Shown here piece by piece: positions 52,307 to 61,534 of a stretch of DNA of 64,000 bases. Source of the DNA: JAUIAS01 sp030425395 (GTDB lineage: Bacteria > Pseudomonadota > Alphaproteobacteria > Rhodobacterales > Rhodobacteraceae); the NCBI GenBank assembly GCA_043553855.1, contig CP121336.1, positions 1 to 64,000 on the forward strand, in the 5' to 3' direction. Below the pieces are notes generated by a model that did not search any database, was not told the origin of the DNA, and saw only the letters and a list, made by a program, of their open reading frames with translations. Both the position numbers and the translations under genes were made by a program. The stretch's first letter is position 1. The number at the start of each line of letters is the position of its first letter.

Positions 52307-52651
52307 ATGCCCACGCCTGTGTCAACAATCCGCAACCTTGGCCCCGCCATGCAGGCGGCATTTGCCAAAGCAGGCATCCACAGCGCCGAGGAACTGCGCG
52401 CCCTCGGGGCGGACGCCGCCTATGCCCGCCTGCTGCGCGCCGGGACACGTCCCCATTTCATCGGTTACTACGTTCTGGTGATGGGTTTGCAGGGCCGCCC
52501 CTGGAATGATTGCAAAGGCCGCGAGAAAATCGCCTTGCGCGCACGTTTCGACGCAATCAAGGCCTGCGCCCACGATCCGCACCGCAGCGACCTGGAAGCC
52601 CGCCTCGATGAAATCGGTGTGATCCAAGCCGCGCAAAAGCCCGGCACCTGA
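52307..52651 (+). CDS. TfoX C-terminal-domain protein
   Basis: Protein of 114 aa; the ATG at 52307 follows GGAG by 8 nt. IRNLGPAMQAAFAKAGIHSAEELRALGADAAY is the helix-hairpin-helix-like opening of the TfoX C-terminal family, and YYVLVMGLQGRPW is its conserved second half. There is no N-terminal TfoX domain. In gamma-proteobacteria full-length TfoX/Sxy controls competence; for stand-alone C-terminal proteins no function is established. A bidirectional terminator follows. Confidence 0.83.
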   Translation: MPTPVSTIRNLGPAMQAAFAKAGIHSAEELRALGADAAYARLLRAGTRPHFIGYYVLVMGLQGRPWNDCKGREKIALRARFDAIKACAHDPHRSDLEARLDEIGVIQAAQKPGT

Positions 52652-52683
52652 TCGCTCCGATCCGCCCACTTCCGCAAAAACGC

Positions 52684-52714
52684 AAAAGGCCCGCGCAAAT
52701 TACGCGGGCCTTTT
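52684..52714. terminator. Bidirectional rho-independent terminator between TfoX-like gene and ndk
   Basis: AAAAGGCCCGCG pairs with CGCGGGCCTTTT around a 7-nt loop. The A/T ends serve both convergent genes (stops at 52651 and 52741). Confidence 0.92.
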
Positions 52715-52740
52715 CTAACCTGTGGTCACTTTGGGCGGGA

Positions 52741-53163
52741 TCAGCCGACCAGTTCAATGCCCGAGAAGAAATACGCGATTTCCTGAGCAGCAGTTTCCGG
52801 TGCATCCGAACCGTGCACGGAGTTTTCGCCAACCGATTCCGCGAATTCCGCACGAACCGTGCCGGGCGCCGCGTCCGCAGGGTTGGTGGCTCCCATGATT
52901 TCGCGGTTCTTGGCGATTGCGTCTTCACCTTCGAGAACCTGAACAACGACCGGGGCCGAGGACATGAATTCGCACAGTTCGTCATAGAACGGGCGTTCCT
53001 GGTGCACTTCGTAGAACTTGCCAGCCTGCGCCTTGGTCATGTGGATGCGCTTCTGCGCAACGATGCGCAGGCCCGCTTCTTCGAACTTGGCGTTGATTGC
53101 GCCGGTCAGGTTACGGCGGGTTGCGTCGGGTTTGATGATCGAAAAGGTGCGTTCGAGGGCCAT
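52741..53163 (-). CDS. ndk: Nucleoside diphosphate kinase
   Basis: Protein of 140 aa, the standard length. RTFSIIKPDATRRNLTG opens the fold, RPFYDELCEFM is the Kpn-loop region, and the phospho-accepting His lies in ENSVHGSDAPE. It equalises NTP and dNTP pools by transferring the gamma-phosphate through phosphohistidine. It is convergent with the TfoX-like gene, and a strong terminator separates them. Confidence 0.98.
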   Translation of the reverse strand: MALERTFSIIKPDATRRNLTGAINAKFEEAGLRIVAQKRIHMTKAQAGKFYEVHQERPFYDELCEFMSSAPVVVQVLEGEDAIAKNREIMGATNPADAAPGTVRAEFAESVGENSVHGSDAPETAAQEIAYFFSGIELVG

Positions 53164-53273
53164 TTGGGTCGCTCCATGTTAAAAAGCCGGGCGCGCCGTG
53201 CCCGGCCAAATGATTCCGCCGCCCCGATACCATGCACCCCGCACCTTGGAAAGGGGGCCAGCGTCCGGTCCCG

Positions 53274-54461
53274 TCAGACCGGCTGCCGCCGTGGCAACAG
53301 CGCAAGCGCCGCTGCCGCCATTGAGACAATCACCGACGCAAGCATCACCCCAAGCAGCGTGATCGGCCCGCCCTGCCATTCCAGCAAAGCGACTGTGATT
53401 GTGCTCAGAACCGCGCCACACAGCACGGACAGCGCCCCCGCCAGTCCAGCGGCACTGCCCGCCAACGCCGGATTGATCGACATTGCACCGGAATTCGCAT
53501 TGGCCATGGTCAGCCCGTTGCCAACCCCGACAAAAACCGTCGTGCCGAACAGCGCCAGTGGATGGCTGGCACCCAGCGTAAACAGGACCAGCCCAAGGCT
53601 CAGCCCCAGAAACGGAACCAACCGCCCCACAAGGATCAGCCGGGCCAGCCCCCAGATCGGGGCCAGACGCGCGGTCAGCAGCGATCCCAAAAGAAAGCCC
53701 CCCGAGATTGATCCCAGCCCAAGCCCGATCAACGGCGCAGACAAACCGAATTGCCCCGCCGCGACAAAGGGGACACCCGACAGGAACACAAAAAACGACC
53801 CCACAGAAAACGCCATACACAGCGCAAACCCCCAGAACACCCGCGACGCCACCAGAGCGCCATAGGCGCGCATCTGATCACGCCAACCGTCCTTGGCACG
53901 GGTCAGGGTTTCGCCCAAATCCCACCAAACGGCCACCAGCGCCACCATGCCAGCAACAGAATAGAGCGCAAAGGCCGCCCGCCAGCCCGCCGCATCAGTC
54001 AGCGCACCACCGAGCATCGGCCCGACCATCGGAGCCAACGCCATCGCCGCCGCCACCAGACCCATGCGGCTTGCGGCTTGTTCCGGGGGATAGATGTCGC
54101 GGATCACCGCCTGCGATAGAACCGATCCCGCCACCACAACCGCCTGAAAAAATCGGCAGATCAGAAATACCGTTACATCCTGCGCCAGAAACGCGCCCAG
54201 CGACGCCAATACATAAAGCGTCATGGCCGACAGCATAACGGGCCTGCGCCCCAGCCGGTCTGACAGCGGGCCAAGGACAAGCTGCATCACCGCCGATCCG
54301 ATCATATACCCCGACATCGCCAACGCCATCACCTTGGGCGAGGTTCCGAAATCCTGCGCCATGGCCGGAAGGGCAGGAAGAAACAGGCTGAGCGAGAGAA
54401 CCGACAGCGACGTCAGCCCAGCCAGCGTGATCAGGTGTGGCGGTGTGCGGGTCATGGGCAT
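53274..54461 (-). CDS. MFS drug-resistance exporter, Bcr/CflA family
   Basis: About 395 aa from the ATG at 54461 (AGAGG 5 nt upstream; 54455 also possible), with 12 predicted transmembrane helices. The MFS loop 2-3 motif reads GPLSDRLGRRPVML, and the antiporter motif C of the 12-helix drug/H+ exchangers is in MALAPMVGPMLGG. The family exports amphiphilic drugs, sulfonamides and short peptides in exchange for protons. The substrate here is unknown. It is divergent from the ABC-F gene. Confidence 0.92.
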   Translation of the reverse strand: MPMTRTPPHLITLAGLTSLSVLSLSLFLPALPAMAQDFGTSPKVMALAMSGYMIGSAVMQLVLGPLSDRLGRRPVMLSAMTLYVLASLGAFLAQDVTVFLICRFFQAVVVAGSVLSQAVIRDIYPPEQAASRMGLVAAAMALAPMVGPMLGGALTDAAGWRAAFALYSVAGMVALVAVWWDLGETLTRAKDGWRDQMRAYGALVASRVFWGFALCMAFSVGSFFVFLSGVPFVAAGQFGLSAPLIGLGLGSISGGFLLGSLLTARLAPIWGLARLILVGRLVPFLGLSLGLVLFTLGASHPLALFGTTVFVGVGNGLTMANANSGAMSINPALAGSAAGLAGALSVLCGAVLSTITVALLEWQGGPITLLGVMLASVIVSMAAAALALLPRRQPV

Positions 54462-54584
54462 TTTTCCTCTGGTCAATCGCCTAACATGTTCACGACCGCA
54501 TGGACAACGCGGTTCGCCGGTCAAGCGCCGATTTTGGCGCGCGAAACGCTGGCGCGGGGCGAAACGCTCTGCTAGGGGCAGGCC

Positions 54585-56447
54585 ATGCTCAGGATTGACG
54601 ACATATCTTTCGCCATGGCCGGGCGTCCTCTCTTCGAGAACGCGACCGCCATCATTCCCGAAGGCCACAAGGTGGGCCTCGTCGGGCGCAACGGCACCGG
54701 CAAGACGACGCTGTTTCGTCTGATCCGGGGCGAACTGGCGCTGGAAGGCGGGCAAATCGCCCTGCCTTCGCGCACCCGCATCGGCGGCGTGGCGCAGGAG
54801 GTTCCGGCCTCACAGACCTCGCTTCTCGATACGGTGCTGGCCGCCGATACAGAACGCGCGGCGCTTCTGGCAGAAGAAACCGATGACCCCGCGCGGATCG
54901 CCGAAATCCAGACCCGCCTGACCGACATCGACGCATGGTCCGCCGAAGCCCGCGCGGCAGCAATCCTCAAGGGGTTGGGTTTTGACGACCACGAACACAG
55001 CCAGCCCTGCGCCAATTTTTCAGGCGGGTGGCGAATGCGCGTGGCACTGGCGGCCGTTCTTTTTGCGCAGCCAGATCTGCTGTTGCTGGACGAACCTACC
55101 AACTATCTTGATCTTGAAGGGGCGCTTTGGCTTGAAGGCTACCTCGGTCGCTATCCCCATACTGTGATCGTGATCAGCCATGATCGCGGTCTTCTCAACC
55201 GCGCGGTGGGCGGCATCCTGCATCTGGAGGATCGCAAGCTTACCTTTTATCCCGGCAATTACGATCAATTCGCACGGGTGCGCGCCGAACGTCTGGCCCA
55301 GGCCGAGGCCGAATCCCGCAAGCAAGAGGCCCGGCGCGCGCATCTGCAATCCTACGTGGACCGTTTCCGCTACAAGGCTGACAAGGCCCGGCAGGCGCAA
55401 TCTCGGCTCAAGGCACTGGCGCGGATGACGCCAATCACCTCGCCCCAAGAAGCCGCCCTGCGCGCCTTTACCTTTCCCCAGCCTGAAGAACTTTCGCCCC
55501 CAATCGTGCGTATCGAAGGCGGTTCCGTCGGCTATGACGGCGTGCCGGTTCTGAAACGGTTGGACCTGCGCATTGATCAGGACGACCGCATCGCCCTTCT
55601 GGGCAAGAACGGTCAGGGCAAATCGACCTTGTCCAAGCTGCTGTCCGGCCGCCTCGAAAAGCTCTCGGGCAAGATGGTGCGCTCCGCCAAGCTGCGCATC
55701 GGTTATTTTGCACAGCACCAGGTGGATGAACTGGTGGTGGACGACACACCGCTGGACCACCTGCGACGGCTCCGCCCGACAGAAACACCTGCAAAGCTGC
55801 GTGCCCGGCTGGCAGGCTTCGGTCTGACGGCAGCACAGGCCGACACCAAGGTCGGCGAACTGTCAGGCGGACAAAAGGCACGGCTTTCTTTGTTGATCGC
55901 CACCATCGACGCGCCACATATGCTGATCCTCGACGAACCGACCAACCATCTGGATATCGAAAGCCGCGAAGCCCTTGTCGAGGCGCTGACCGCCTATTCA
56001 GGGGCCGTGGTTCTGGTCAGCCACGACATGCACCTTCTCGAACTGGTGGCTGATCGCCTTTGGCTTGTGGGCGATGGTACAGTGCGCCCGTATGAATCGG
56101 ATCTCGACAGTTACCGCGCACAGCTCCTTTCGCGCGACAAGCCCACCGCCAACAAAGGTGCCAAAACCACGGGTGACACCGACGCGAAACCCAAACGCGC
56201 CAGCCGTGACGCCATCCTCGCCCTGCGCACGGATGTCCGAAAATGCGAGGAGCGCGTGGAAAAGCTGGCGGAAATGCACGAAAAACTGTCGTCCCGGCTG
56301 GCCGACCCCGGCCTGTATACCGATGAAAAGGTGGCAGAACTGGAAAGCTGGAACCGCAAGTTCGCCGAACTGGAAGAAGCGATGGAACGCGCCGAAACCC
56401 TCTGGATCACTGCGCAGGAAAAACTCGACAAGGCGCTGGCGCAATGA
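54585..56447 (+). CDS. ABC-F family ATPase (Uup/EttA-like)
   Basis: Protein of 620 aa with two ABC cassettes and no membrane domain. First: Walker A GRNGTGKTTL, signature FSGGWRMRVALA, Walker B LLLLDEPTNYLD. Second: GKNGQGKSTL, LSGGQKARLSLL, LILDEPTNHLD. The linker (YVDRFRYKADKARQAQSRLKALARM) is the P-site tRNA interaction motif typical of ABC-F. A C-terminal coiled coil (about 545-620) resembles the Uup/YheS tail. It acts on stalled or assembling ribosomes. Its last codons overlap the next gene (ATGA). Confidence 0.95.
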   Translation: MLRIDDISFAMAGRPLFENATAIIPEGHKVGLVGRNGTGKTTLFRLIRGELALEGGQIALPSRTRIGGVAQEVPASQTSLLDTVLAADTERAALLAEETDDPARIAEIQTRLTDIDAWSAEARAAAILKGLGFDDHEHSQPCANFSGGWRMRVALAAVLFAQPDLLLLDEPTNYLDLEGALWLEGYLGRYPHTVIVISHDRGLLNRAVGGILHLEDRKLTFYPGNYDQFARVRAERLAQAEAESRKQEARRAHLQSYVDRFRYKADKARQAQSRLKALARMTPITSPQEAALRAFTFPQPEELSPPIVRIEGGSVGYDGVPVLKRLDLRIDQDDRIALLGKNGQGKSTLSKLLSGRLEKLSGKMVRSAKLRIGYFAQHQVDELVVDDTPLDHLRRLRPTETPAKLRARLAGFGLTAAQADTKVGELSGGQKARLSLLIATIDAPHMLILDEPTNHLDIESREALVEALTAYSGAVVLVSHDMHLLELVADRLWLVGDGTVRPYESDLDSYRAQLLSRDKPTANKGAKTTGDTDAKPKRASRDAILALRTDVRKCEERVEKLAEMHEKLSSRLADPGLYTDEKVAELESWNRKFAELEEAMERAETLWITAQEKLDKALAQ

Positions 56448-56854
56448 CACTTGTCCGTGAAACGCAGGACATGATCGCCGGGATGCGTCCCGTTCTGCGC
56501 CCCGGACTGGGGCAATTCCGCTGCGTGACCGACCCGACCGAAGCCGCAACCCTGCTCCCCAAGGCCTTGGCAAGCTTCCGCGAAGCCGAAGCACTTTCTC
56601 TCATTCTGCCCGTGACCGCAACCGACGAAGACACAGTGGACATACCGATGCGCTGCATCACGCTCGAGGTTCACTCGGCGCTGGACGGGATCGGTCTGAC
56701 GGCGGCCGTGGCGCAGGCATTGACCGATGCCGCGATCCCCTGCAACGTGGTCGCGGCCTTTCATCACGACCACATCTTCGTGCCAGCAGCTCAGGCACAA
56801 ACCGCGCTGGACACACTGCTGGCCCTGTCCGCTACCGCGCGAGACGGGACTTAG
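56444..56854 (+). CDS. ACT-domain protein (COG3602-like)
   Basis: Protein of 136 aa. RPVLRPGLGQFRCV and the second half, ITLEVHSALDGIGLTAAVAQALTDAAIPCNVVAAFHHDHIFVP, match the double-ACT small proteins that bind amino acids in other contexts. There is no catalytic domain, so a ligand-sensing role is likely. It is translationally coupled to the ABC-F gene and followed 15 nt later by marC. Confidence 0.83.
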   Translation: MTLVRETQDMIAGMRPVLRPGLGQFRCVTDPTEAATLLPKALASFREAEALSLILPVTATDEDTVDIPMRCITLEVHSALDGIGLTAAVAQALTDAAIPCNVVAAFHHDHIFVPAAQAQTALDTLLALSATARDGT

Positions 56855-56869
56855 AAGGGGAACGCCGCC

Positions 56870-57499
56870 ATGGATACCGCCTTTCTGATCACCGCCTTCG
56901 TGACCCTCTTCGTGGTGATTGATCCAATCGGGCTCGCCCCGCTTTTTGTGGCCCTGACCCAAGGGATGCAGGCGCGCGCAAGACGCGCCATAGCCCTGCG
57001 CGCCTGTGTTATCGCGGTGGTCATCCTTGCCGCATTCGGACTGTTTGGGGAGGCTCTATTGGGATTTGTCGGAATATCAATGCCGGCATTTCGCATAGCG
57101 GGCGGGCTTTTGCTGTTCCTGACCGCTCTCGATATGCTGTTCGAACGACGCACGAAACGACGTCAGGACAATGCCGGGGAAGCCACTGCGGACGTTGACC
57201 ACGACGACCCTTCGGTTTTCCCACTCGCCATCCCGCTCATTGCAGGTCCGGGTGCCATAGCAACGATGATCCTGCTCACCGGACAAAAACCCGGCGTCGA
57301 AGGTTTCTTTCTCGCCATGGGCGTTATGGTCGCGGTGATTTGCGTGGTGCTTAGTCTGTTTCTGGCATCCGGTCTCATTGAACGCGCCCTGGGCGGCACC
57401 GGTATTGTCGTTGTGACCCGCCTGCTGGGCATGTTGCTGGCCGCACTTTCAGTGCAATTCGTGCTGGACGGTCTCACTGCTTACGGTTTCGCGGGCTGA
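56870..57499 (+). CDS. MarC family integral membrane protein
   Basis: Protein of 209 aa with six hydrophobic segments. FVTLFVVIDPIGLAPLFVALT and the central FPLAIPLIAGPGAIATMILL are the repeated half-motifs of MarC proteins. The transport substrate of the family is not established, and the old link to multiple antibiotic resistance has been withdrawn. An AGAAGGGG ribosome site precedes the ATG. Confidence 0.93.
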   Translation: MDTAFLITAFVTLFVVIDPIGLAPLFVALTQGMQARARRAIALRACVIAVVILAAFGLFGEALLGFVGISMPAFRIAGGLLLFLTALDMLFERRTKRRQDNAGEATADVDHDDPSVFPLAIPLIAGPGAIATMILLTGQKPGVEGFFLAMGVMVAVICVVLSLFLASGLIERALGGTGIVVVTRLLGMLLAALSVQFVLDGLTAYGFAG

Positions 57500-57519
57500 A
57501 ACCACGGGACCGCCTCCGG

Positions 57520-57550
57520 CGGGGGTATTTGGAACGAGAAAGAAGCAGGG
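57520..57550 (-). repeat. Intergenic repeat, short form, inverted copy
   Basis: On the minus strand it reads CCTGCTTCTTTCTCGTTCCA then AATACCCCC, the same lead as the copies at 18645-18673 and, more loosely, 14635 and 57577. Confidence 0.75.
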
Positions 57551-57576
57551 GCGCATTAAGGTTAATGAACCGTTGC

Positions 57577-57641
57577 GCTTCTTCTGGCTCAAAATACTCC
57601 GGGGGGAGACGCGCGCAGCGCGGCGGGGGGCAGAGCCCCCT
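57577..57641 (+). repeat. Roseobacter-type GC-rich intergenic repeat, copy 2
   Basis: Lead GCGCTTCTTCTGGCTC then AAAATACTCC, followed by GACGCGC-GCA-GCGCGGC (one mismatch) and GGGGGC-AGA-GCCCCC hairpins. Nearly identical to 14635-14699, 43 kb away. Confidence 0.85.
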
Positions 57642-57718
57642 GCTCCGGCGGCAGGTGCCCCTCGTTTTTGCGGACAACACACCTAAATGACATTCAAGGC
57701 GAATTTCAGGATTGGATC

Positions 57719-58315
57719 ATGAGCGAACAGGACTGGGCGCAACTGGCATTTCTCGGACTTCTCGGGGCGGCGTTGCTCTGGGGGATGATGCGCGACAAGC
57801 GGATCGGCTTGAAAAAGTTCCTGGGCGGTGCCACGAGTTGGGCGCTGATTTTCATTGTCGCGATTGTGGCTGTTGGCCTTTGGGATGATATCCGCACCCG
57901 GTTCGAGCCTCAGGCCGTGGTTTTTGCCACCGAAGGGCGCGTGGTCGTCCCGCGCGCGCCGGACGGGCATTATTATCTGACCCTTACCGTGAATGGTGCG
58001 CCTGTCAGGTTTGTCGTGGACACCGGCGCCACAGATATCGTGTTGAGCCATGGCGATGCCGAACGCATCGGTTTGCCGCTGGTCGATTTGAGTTACGTCG
58101 GACGTGCGCGCACCGCGAATGGAGAGGTGCGCACCGCGCCGGTTCGGCTTGACAGCATCACCGTGGGATCGCTGGGGGATCGCAACGTGCCCGCCTGGGT
58201 GAATGAGGGCGACATGGACAAGTCATTGCTTGGCATGTCCTATCTTCAGCGTTGGGACCGCATCGAGATCACACGCGGAGAACTGGTTCTGTCGCGCGGG
58301 GATGGGGCAGGATAG
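57719..58315 (+). CDS. Membrane-tethered retropepsin-like aspartic protease (TIGR02281 type)
   Basis: About 198 aa; the ATG at 57719 has CAGGA 9 nt upstream. Two N-terminal hydrophobic helices (LAFLGLLGAALLWGMM and SWALIFIVAIVAVGLW) are followed by a periplasmic clan-AA domain: FVVDTGATDIVLS is the catalytic D-T-G triplet, and LLGMSYLQRWDRIEI the flap and C-terminal part. Like retropepsins it has one catalytic Asp and should work as a dimer. Substrate unknown. Confidence 0.9.
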   Translation: MSEQDWAQLAFLGLLGAALLWGMMRDKRIGLKKFLGGATSWALIFIVAIVAVGLWDDIRTRFEPQAVVFATEGRVVVPRAPDGHYYLTLTVNGAPVRFVVDTGATDIVLSHGDAERIGLPLVDLSYVGRARTANGEVRTAPVRLDSITVGSLGDRNVPAWVNEGDMDKSLLGMSYLQRWDRIEITRGELVLSRGDGAG

Positions 58316-58318
58316 CCC

Positions 58319-58777
58319 TCAGGTTCGGGCCTTCATTTCCCAGCGTCCGGTTTCTTCGGACCAGTATTGCGCCGAACATCCCGCTGTCTTGAGCGTGCGC
58401 CATTGATCGCGCGCGTGGGTCATGGCGGCCTCGTCGCCTCCATCGAACAGCAAACAGCACCGTTCCAGCCCGTTGATTTCTTCGGGATCGAGATCGGCAC
58501 CGTGGATGGCGATGACGCATTGCGGTGCGTTGGGTGCTTGCTTTGCGGTGGTCAACAACACGGGTTGACGGGTATCATGCGCGCCGCCCGCCAGCCCGTG
58601 CGGCAGGAAACCCGCCTCTTCCCCCAGCCACAGGTGGCGGTCCAACCGATCAAGCCGGTCGCGGTCCGTGCCGCGCACCGCCACTCGCCAGCCACGCTCC
58701 AGGGACTTGGCCAGCAGCATGGCGAGCGTCTCTTCCATCGGCTTGTGCGTCAGGTGGTAGAAATAGGCCTCTCCCAT
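58319..58777 (-). CDS. holC: DNA polymerase III subunit chi
   Basis: Protein of 152 aa. FYHLTHKPMEETLAMLLAKSLERGWRVAV, LDRHLWLGEEAGFLPHG and PVLLTT are the family hallmarks. Chi links the clamp loader (through psi) to single-stranded DNA-binding protein on the lagging strand. pepA lies 8 nt upstream on the same strand, an order common in alpha- and gamma-proteobacteria. The stop lies 3 nt from the convergent protease gene. Confidence 0.94.
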   Translation of the reverse strand: MGEAYFYHLTHKPMEETLAMLLAKSLERGWRVAVRGTDRDRLDRLDRHLWLGEEAGFLPHGLAGGAHDTRQPVLLTTAKQAPNAPQCVIAIHGADLDPEEINGLERCCLLFDGGDEAAMTHARDQWRTLKTAGCSAQYWSEETGRWEMKART

Positions 58778-58785
58778 CCTGATCC

Positions 58786-60264
58786 TCAGAAGGTTTCGAA
58801 CCGGTCGCGCACCAACCGGTCGAGCGCCATCACGCCCCAGCCCGTAGCCCCTTTGGGGGCATAGGCGGTTTCTGCCTTGACCGAGGCTACCCCGGCGATA
58901 TCGAGGTGAATCCAGGGGGTGTCCTGTTTGACAAAGCGGGCCAGAAACTGGGCCGCCGTGATCGACCCGGCGGGTCGGCCGCCCGTGTTCTTTATATCCG
59001 CGATACGCGATTTGATCTGATCGTCATAGGCTTTGCCCAATGGCATCCGCCATGCGCCTTCGCCTTCGGCTTCGGCGGCCTTTAGGAAATCCTTGCAGAA
59101 ATCATCCTCGTTTGAAAACACGCCCGCGTTTTCGTGACCCAGACCGATGATGATCGCGCCGGTCAGGGTGGCAAGATCGACCATACCGGCCGGGGCGAAC
59201 CGCTCTTGCGCATACCACAGCACGTCCGCCAGAACGAGCCGCCCTTCGGCATCTGTATTGATGACTTCGACGGTGTCCCCCTTCATCGACCGGATCACAT
59301 CGCCGGGACGGGTCGCGTTACCCGAAGGCATGTTTTCCACCAGCCCGACCAGACCCACCACATTGGCCCGCGCCTTGCGCAGGGCCAGCGCCTTCATCGC
59401 TCCGGCCACGACACCCGCGCCGCCCATGTCCATGGTCATGTCTTCCATGCCGCCCGCCGGTTTGAGGGAGATACCGCCGGTATCAAAGACCACCCCCTTG
59501 CCCACAAGAGCCAAAGGTGCGTCGCCCTCGACCCCGCCGTTCCATTGCATCACCACAACCTTGGAGGGGCTGACCGATCCCTGCCCCACGCTCAGCAGCG
59601 TGCGCATTCCGAGCGCTTCGAGCTCGTCTTCTTCCAGCACCTCGACCACGAGACCCAGCGCGCGCATCTCTTCCAGCCTGTCGGCGAATTCGGTAGTGGT
59701 CAGAACGTTGGCCGGTTCATTGACCAGATCGCGGGTTGCCACAACGCCTTCGGCGACGGCCAGAAGAGGCGCTGCGTCCTCGGCGGCCTGTTCGGGCTTG
59801 TTGTGCTGGATGACCACGCCACCCACCTCTGCGCCGGCGTCTTCTCCCGTCTTGTGGGTATCGAACCGATAATCGCGCAGGGCAATTCCCTGCGCCAAAG
59901 CCCCCACGCGCTGCATGCTGCCGGTGGCCACAAGCAGCGGTTTGGTCCCTTTGGCCTTGGCCAACGCGACACCGGCCTTGCGCAGGGTCAGCGCGTCGGC
60001 GCGGCGTTCGATCACAAGGATATCCAGCGCCTCGGCCTCAAGCCCTGCGGGCCAGGCCAGGCTGATGACCTGACCATTGTGCACCTTGGCGAATCCTTCG
60101 TCGGACACGACCCTCTGCACCGCGCCGCGTGTCAGGCGATTTACCCTGCGCGCGGCGACGTCCAGCTTGCCATCCGGGGTGACCGTCACCGCCACACGGC
60201 CCGTTGCTGTTGCCAGCGTATCGAGATCGGTTTCGCAAAAGGAAATGGGCGTCAGCCTGCTCAT
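58786..60264 (-). CDS. pepA: Leucyl aminopeptidase (M17)
   Basis: Protein of 492 aa, typical length. The two-metal site and active residues lie in VGKGVVFDTGGISLKP (Lys, Asp), TMDMGGAGVVAGAM (Asp), and NTDAEGRLVLADVL (Asp, Glu, Arg signature). It removes N-terminal residues from peptides in the cytoplasm as a hexamer. In some bacteria it also binds DNA; nothing here tests that. It is divergent from lptF across a 145-nt spacer. Confidence 0.97.
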   Translation of the reverse strand: MSRLTPISFCETDLDTLATATGRVAVTVTPDGKLDVAARRVNRLTRGAVQRVVSDEGFAKVHNGQVISLAWPAGLEAEALDILVIERRADALTLRKAGVALAKAKGTKPLLVATGSMQRVGALAQGIALRDYRFDTHKTGEDAGAEVGGVVIQHNKPEQAAEDAAPLLAVAEGVVATRDLVNEPANVLTTTEFADRLEEMRALGLVVEVLEEDELEALGMRTLLSVGQGSVSPSKVVVMQWNGGVEGDAPLALVGKGVVFDTGGISLKPAGGMEDMTMDMGGAGVVAGAMKALALRKARANVVGLVGLVENMPSGNATRPGDVIRSMKGDTVEVINTDAEGRLVLADVLWYAQERFAPAGMVDLATLTGAIIIGLGHENAGVFSNEDDFCKDFLKAAEAEGEGAWRMPLGKAYDDQIKSRIADIKNTGGRPAGSITAAQFLARFVKQDTPWIHLDIAGVASVKAETAYAPKGATGWGVMALDRLVRDRFETF

Positions 60265-60409
60265 GTCGTGCTCCGTCTGTTTCTGGCCACAAGATGCGTG
60301 TTACCCAAGACCTAGCCCGATGCCCCCGCGAAAGCCAGATAGCAGTTTTCCCGCCGCTGGTTTTGCTTTACGGTCACGACATACAACAAGACATGCGCCG
60401 GGGGGATAC

Positions 60410-61534
60410 GTGTCGCGATACGACAGATACGTGCTGTCGCAGCTTCTCGTGCTGTTTGGCTTCTTCTCGCTGATTCTGGTGGCGGTGTTCTGGATCAACC
60501 GCGCCGTGGTTCTGTTCGACCGTTTGATCGGTGACGGGCAATCGGCGATGGTGTTCCTTGAATTTACCGCGCTTAGCCTGCCAAATCTGATCAGGATCGT
60601 GCTGCCGCTGGCGTGTTTTGCTTCTGCTGTCTATGTCACCAACCGTCTGAGCAGCGAAAGCGAACTGACCGTGATGCAGGCCACAGGCTCCAGCCCGTGG
60701 CGCATGGCGCGGCCGTATGCGGCCTTCGGGCTGATTGTTGCCGTCATGATGAGCATCCTCACACATGTGTTGTTGCCCGCCTCGATCAGCCAATTGTCGA
60801 TTCGCCAGACCGAGGTGAACCGCAACGTGACAGCCCGCTTGTTGACCGAGGGAGAGTTTCTACATCCCACAGGAGGGGTGACATTCTTTATCCGCGCCAT
60901 CGACGATGACGGCACCCTGCGCGATATCTTTCTGTCGGACCGGCGCAATCCTGAAACCACGATGATTTACACCGCCGCGCGCGCTTTTCTGGTCAGCGGC
61001 GGCGACAAGGCCAATCTGATCATGGTTGACGGTCTGGCGCAGCGGCTGACCAGCGAGGGCCAGCTTCTGTCTACCACCAATTTCTCGGACCTGTCGCAGG
61101 ATATCAGCTCTCTTGTGGGCAAGGGGGGAGTGCCTGCGCGCAATATCCGGGCCATTCCCACGCCGGAACTGCTGTTTCATCGGGCCGAGGTGTTGGAGCG
61201 CGATGGCTATAGCGCCGGTGTTCAGGCCGAGGAGCTGCACCTGCGCGTAGCACGGGCCACGATTTGCGTGGCGGTGGCGTTGATCGGGTATGCCACGCTT
61301 CTGGTCGGGGGGTTTTCACGCTTTGGGGTCTGGCGACAGATTGGTCTGGCCTTTGCCTTGTTGATCGTGCTTGAGGCATTGCGCGCGGTGTTTTCCGATC
61401 CGGTTATCCGCGACGCCAGCCTTTGGCCGCTCGTCTATGTGCCCACGATGATCGGGTTGGGTATCGCGGCGGGATTTCTGCATCTGTCATCGCGGCGCCG
61501 GATGCGCCCCAGACGGGCGAGGGTTGCGGCATGA
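60410..61534 (+). CDS. lptF: LPS export ABC transporter permease LptF
   Basis: About 374 aa starting at the GTG at 60410 (GGGGG 5 nt upstream; MSRYDRYVLSQLLVLFGFF). Three N-terminal helices, a periplasmic beta-jellyroll (about 120-270) and three C-terminal helices match the YjgP/YjgQ family. With LptG and LptB it extracts lipopolysaccharide from the inner membrane and hands it to LptC. The stop overlaps the lptG start (ATGA). The family cannot separate F from G reliably, but the gene order favours F first. Confidence 0.93.
   Translation: MSRYDRYVLSQLLVLFGFFSLILVAVFWINRAVVLFDRLIGDGQSAMVFLEFTALSLPNLIRIVLPLACFASAVYVTNRLSSESELTVMQATGSSPWRMARPYAAFGLIVAVMMSILTHVLLPASISQLSIRQTEVNRNVTARLLTEGEFLHPTGGVTFFIRAIDDDGTLRDIFLSDRRNPETTMIYTAARAFLVSGGDKANLIMVDGLAQRLTSEGQLLSTTNFSDLSQDISSLVGKGGVPARNIRAIPTPELLFHRAEVLERDGYSAGVQAEELHLRVARATICVAVALIGYATLLVGGFSRFGVWRQIGLAFALLIVLEALRAVFSDPVIRDASLWPLVYVPTMIGLGIAAGFLHLSSRRRMRPRRARVAA

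Larger units (their letters stand above)
57500..57718. repeat. 219-nt spacer made of two inverted intergenic repeats
   Basis: It contains CCGCC-TCC-GGCGG (57510-57522), a minus-oriented short repeat (57520-57550), a perfect ATTAAGGTTAAT dyad (57555-57566) and a plus-oriented long repeat (57577-57641). It separates marC from the protease gene. No gene is present. Confidence 0.7.
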
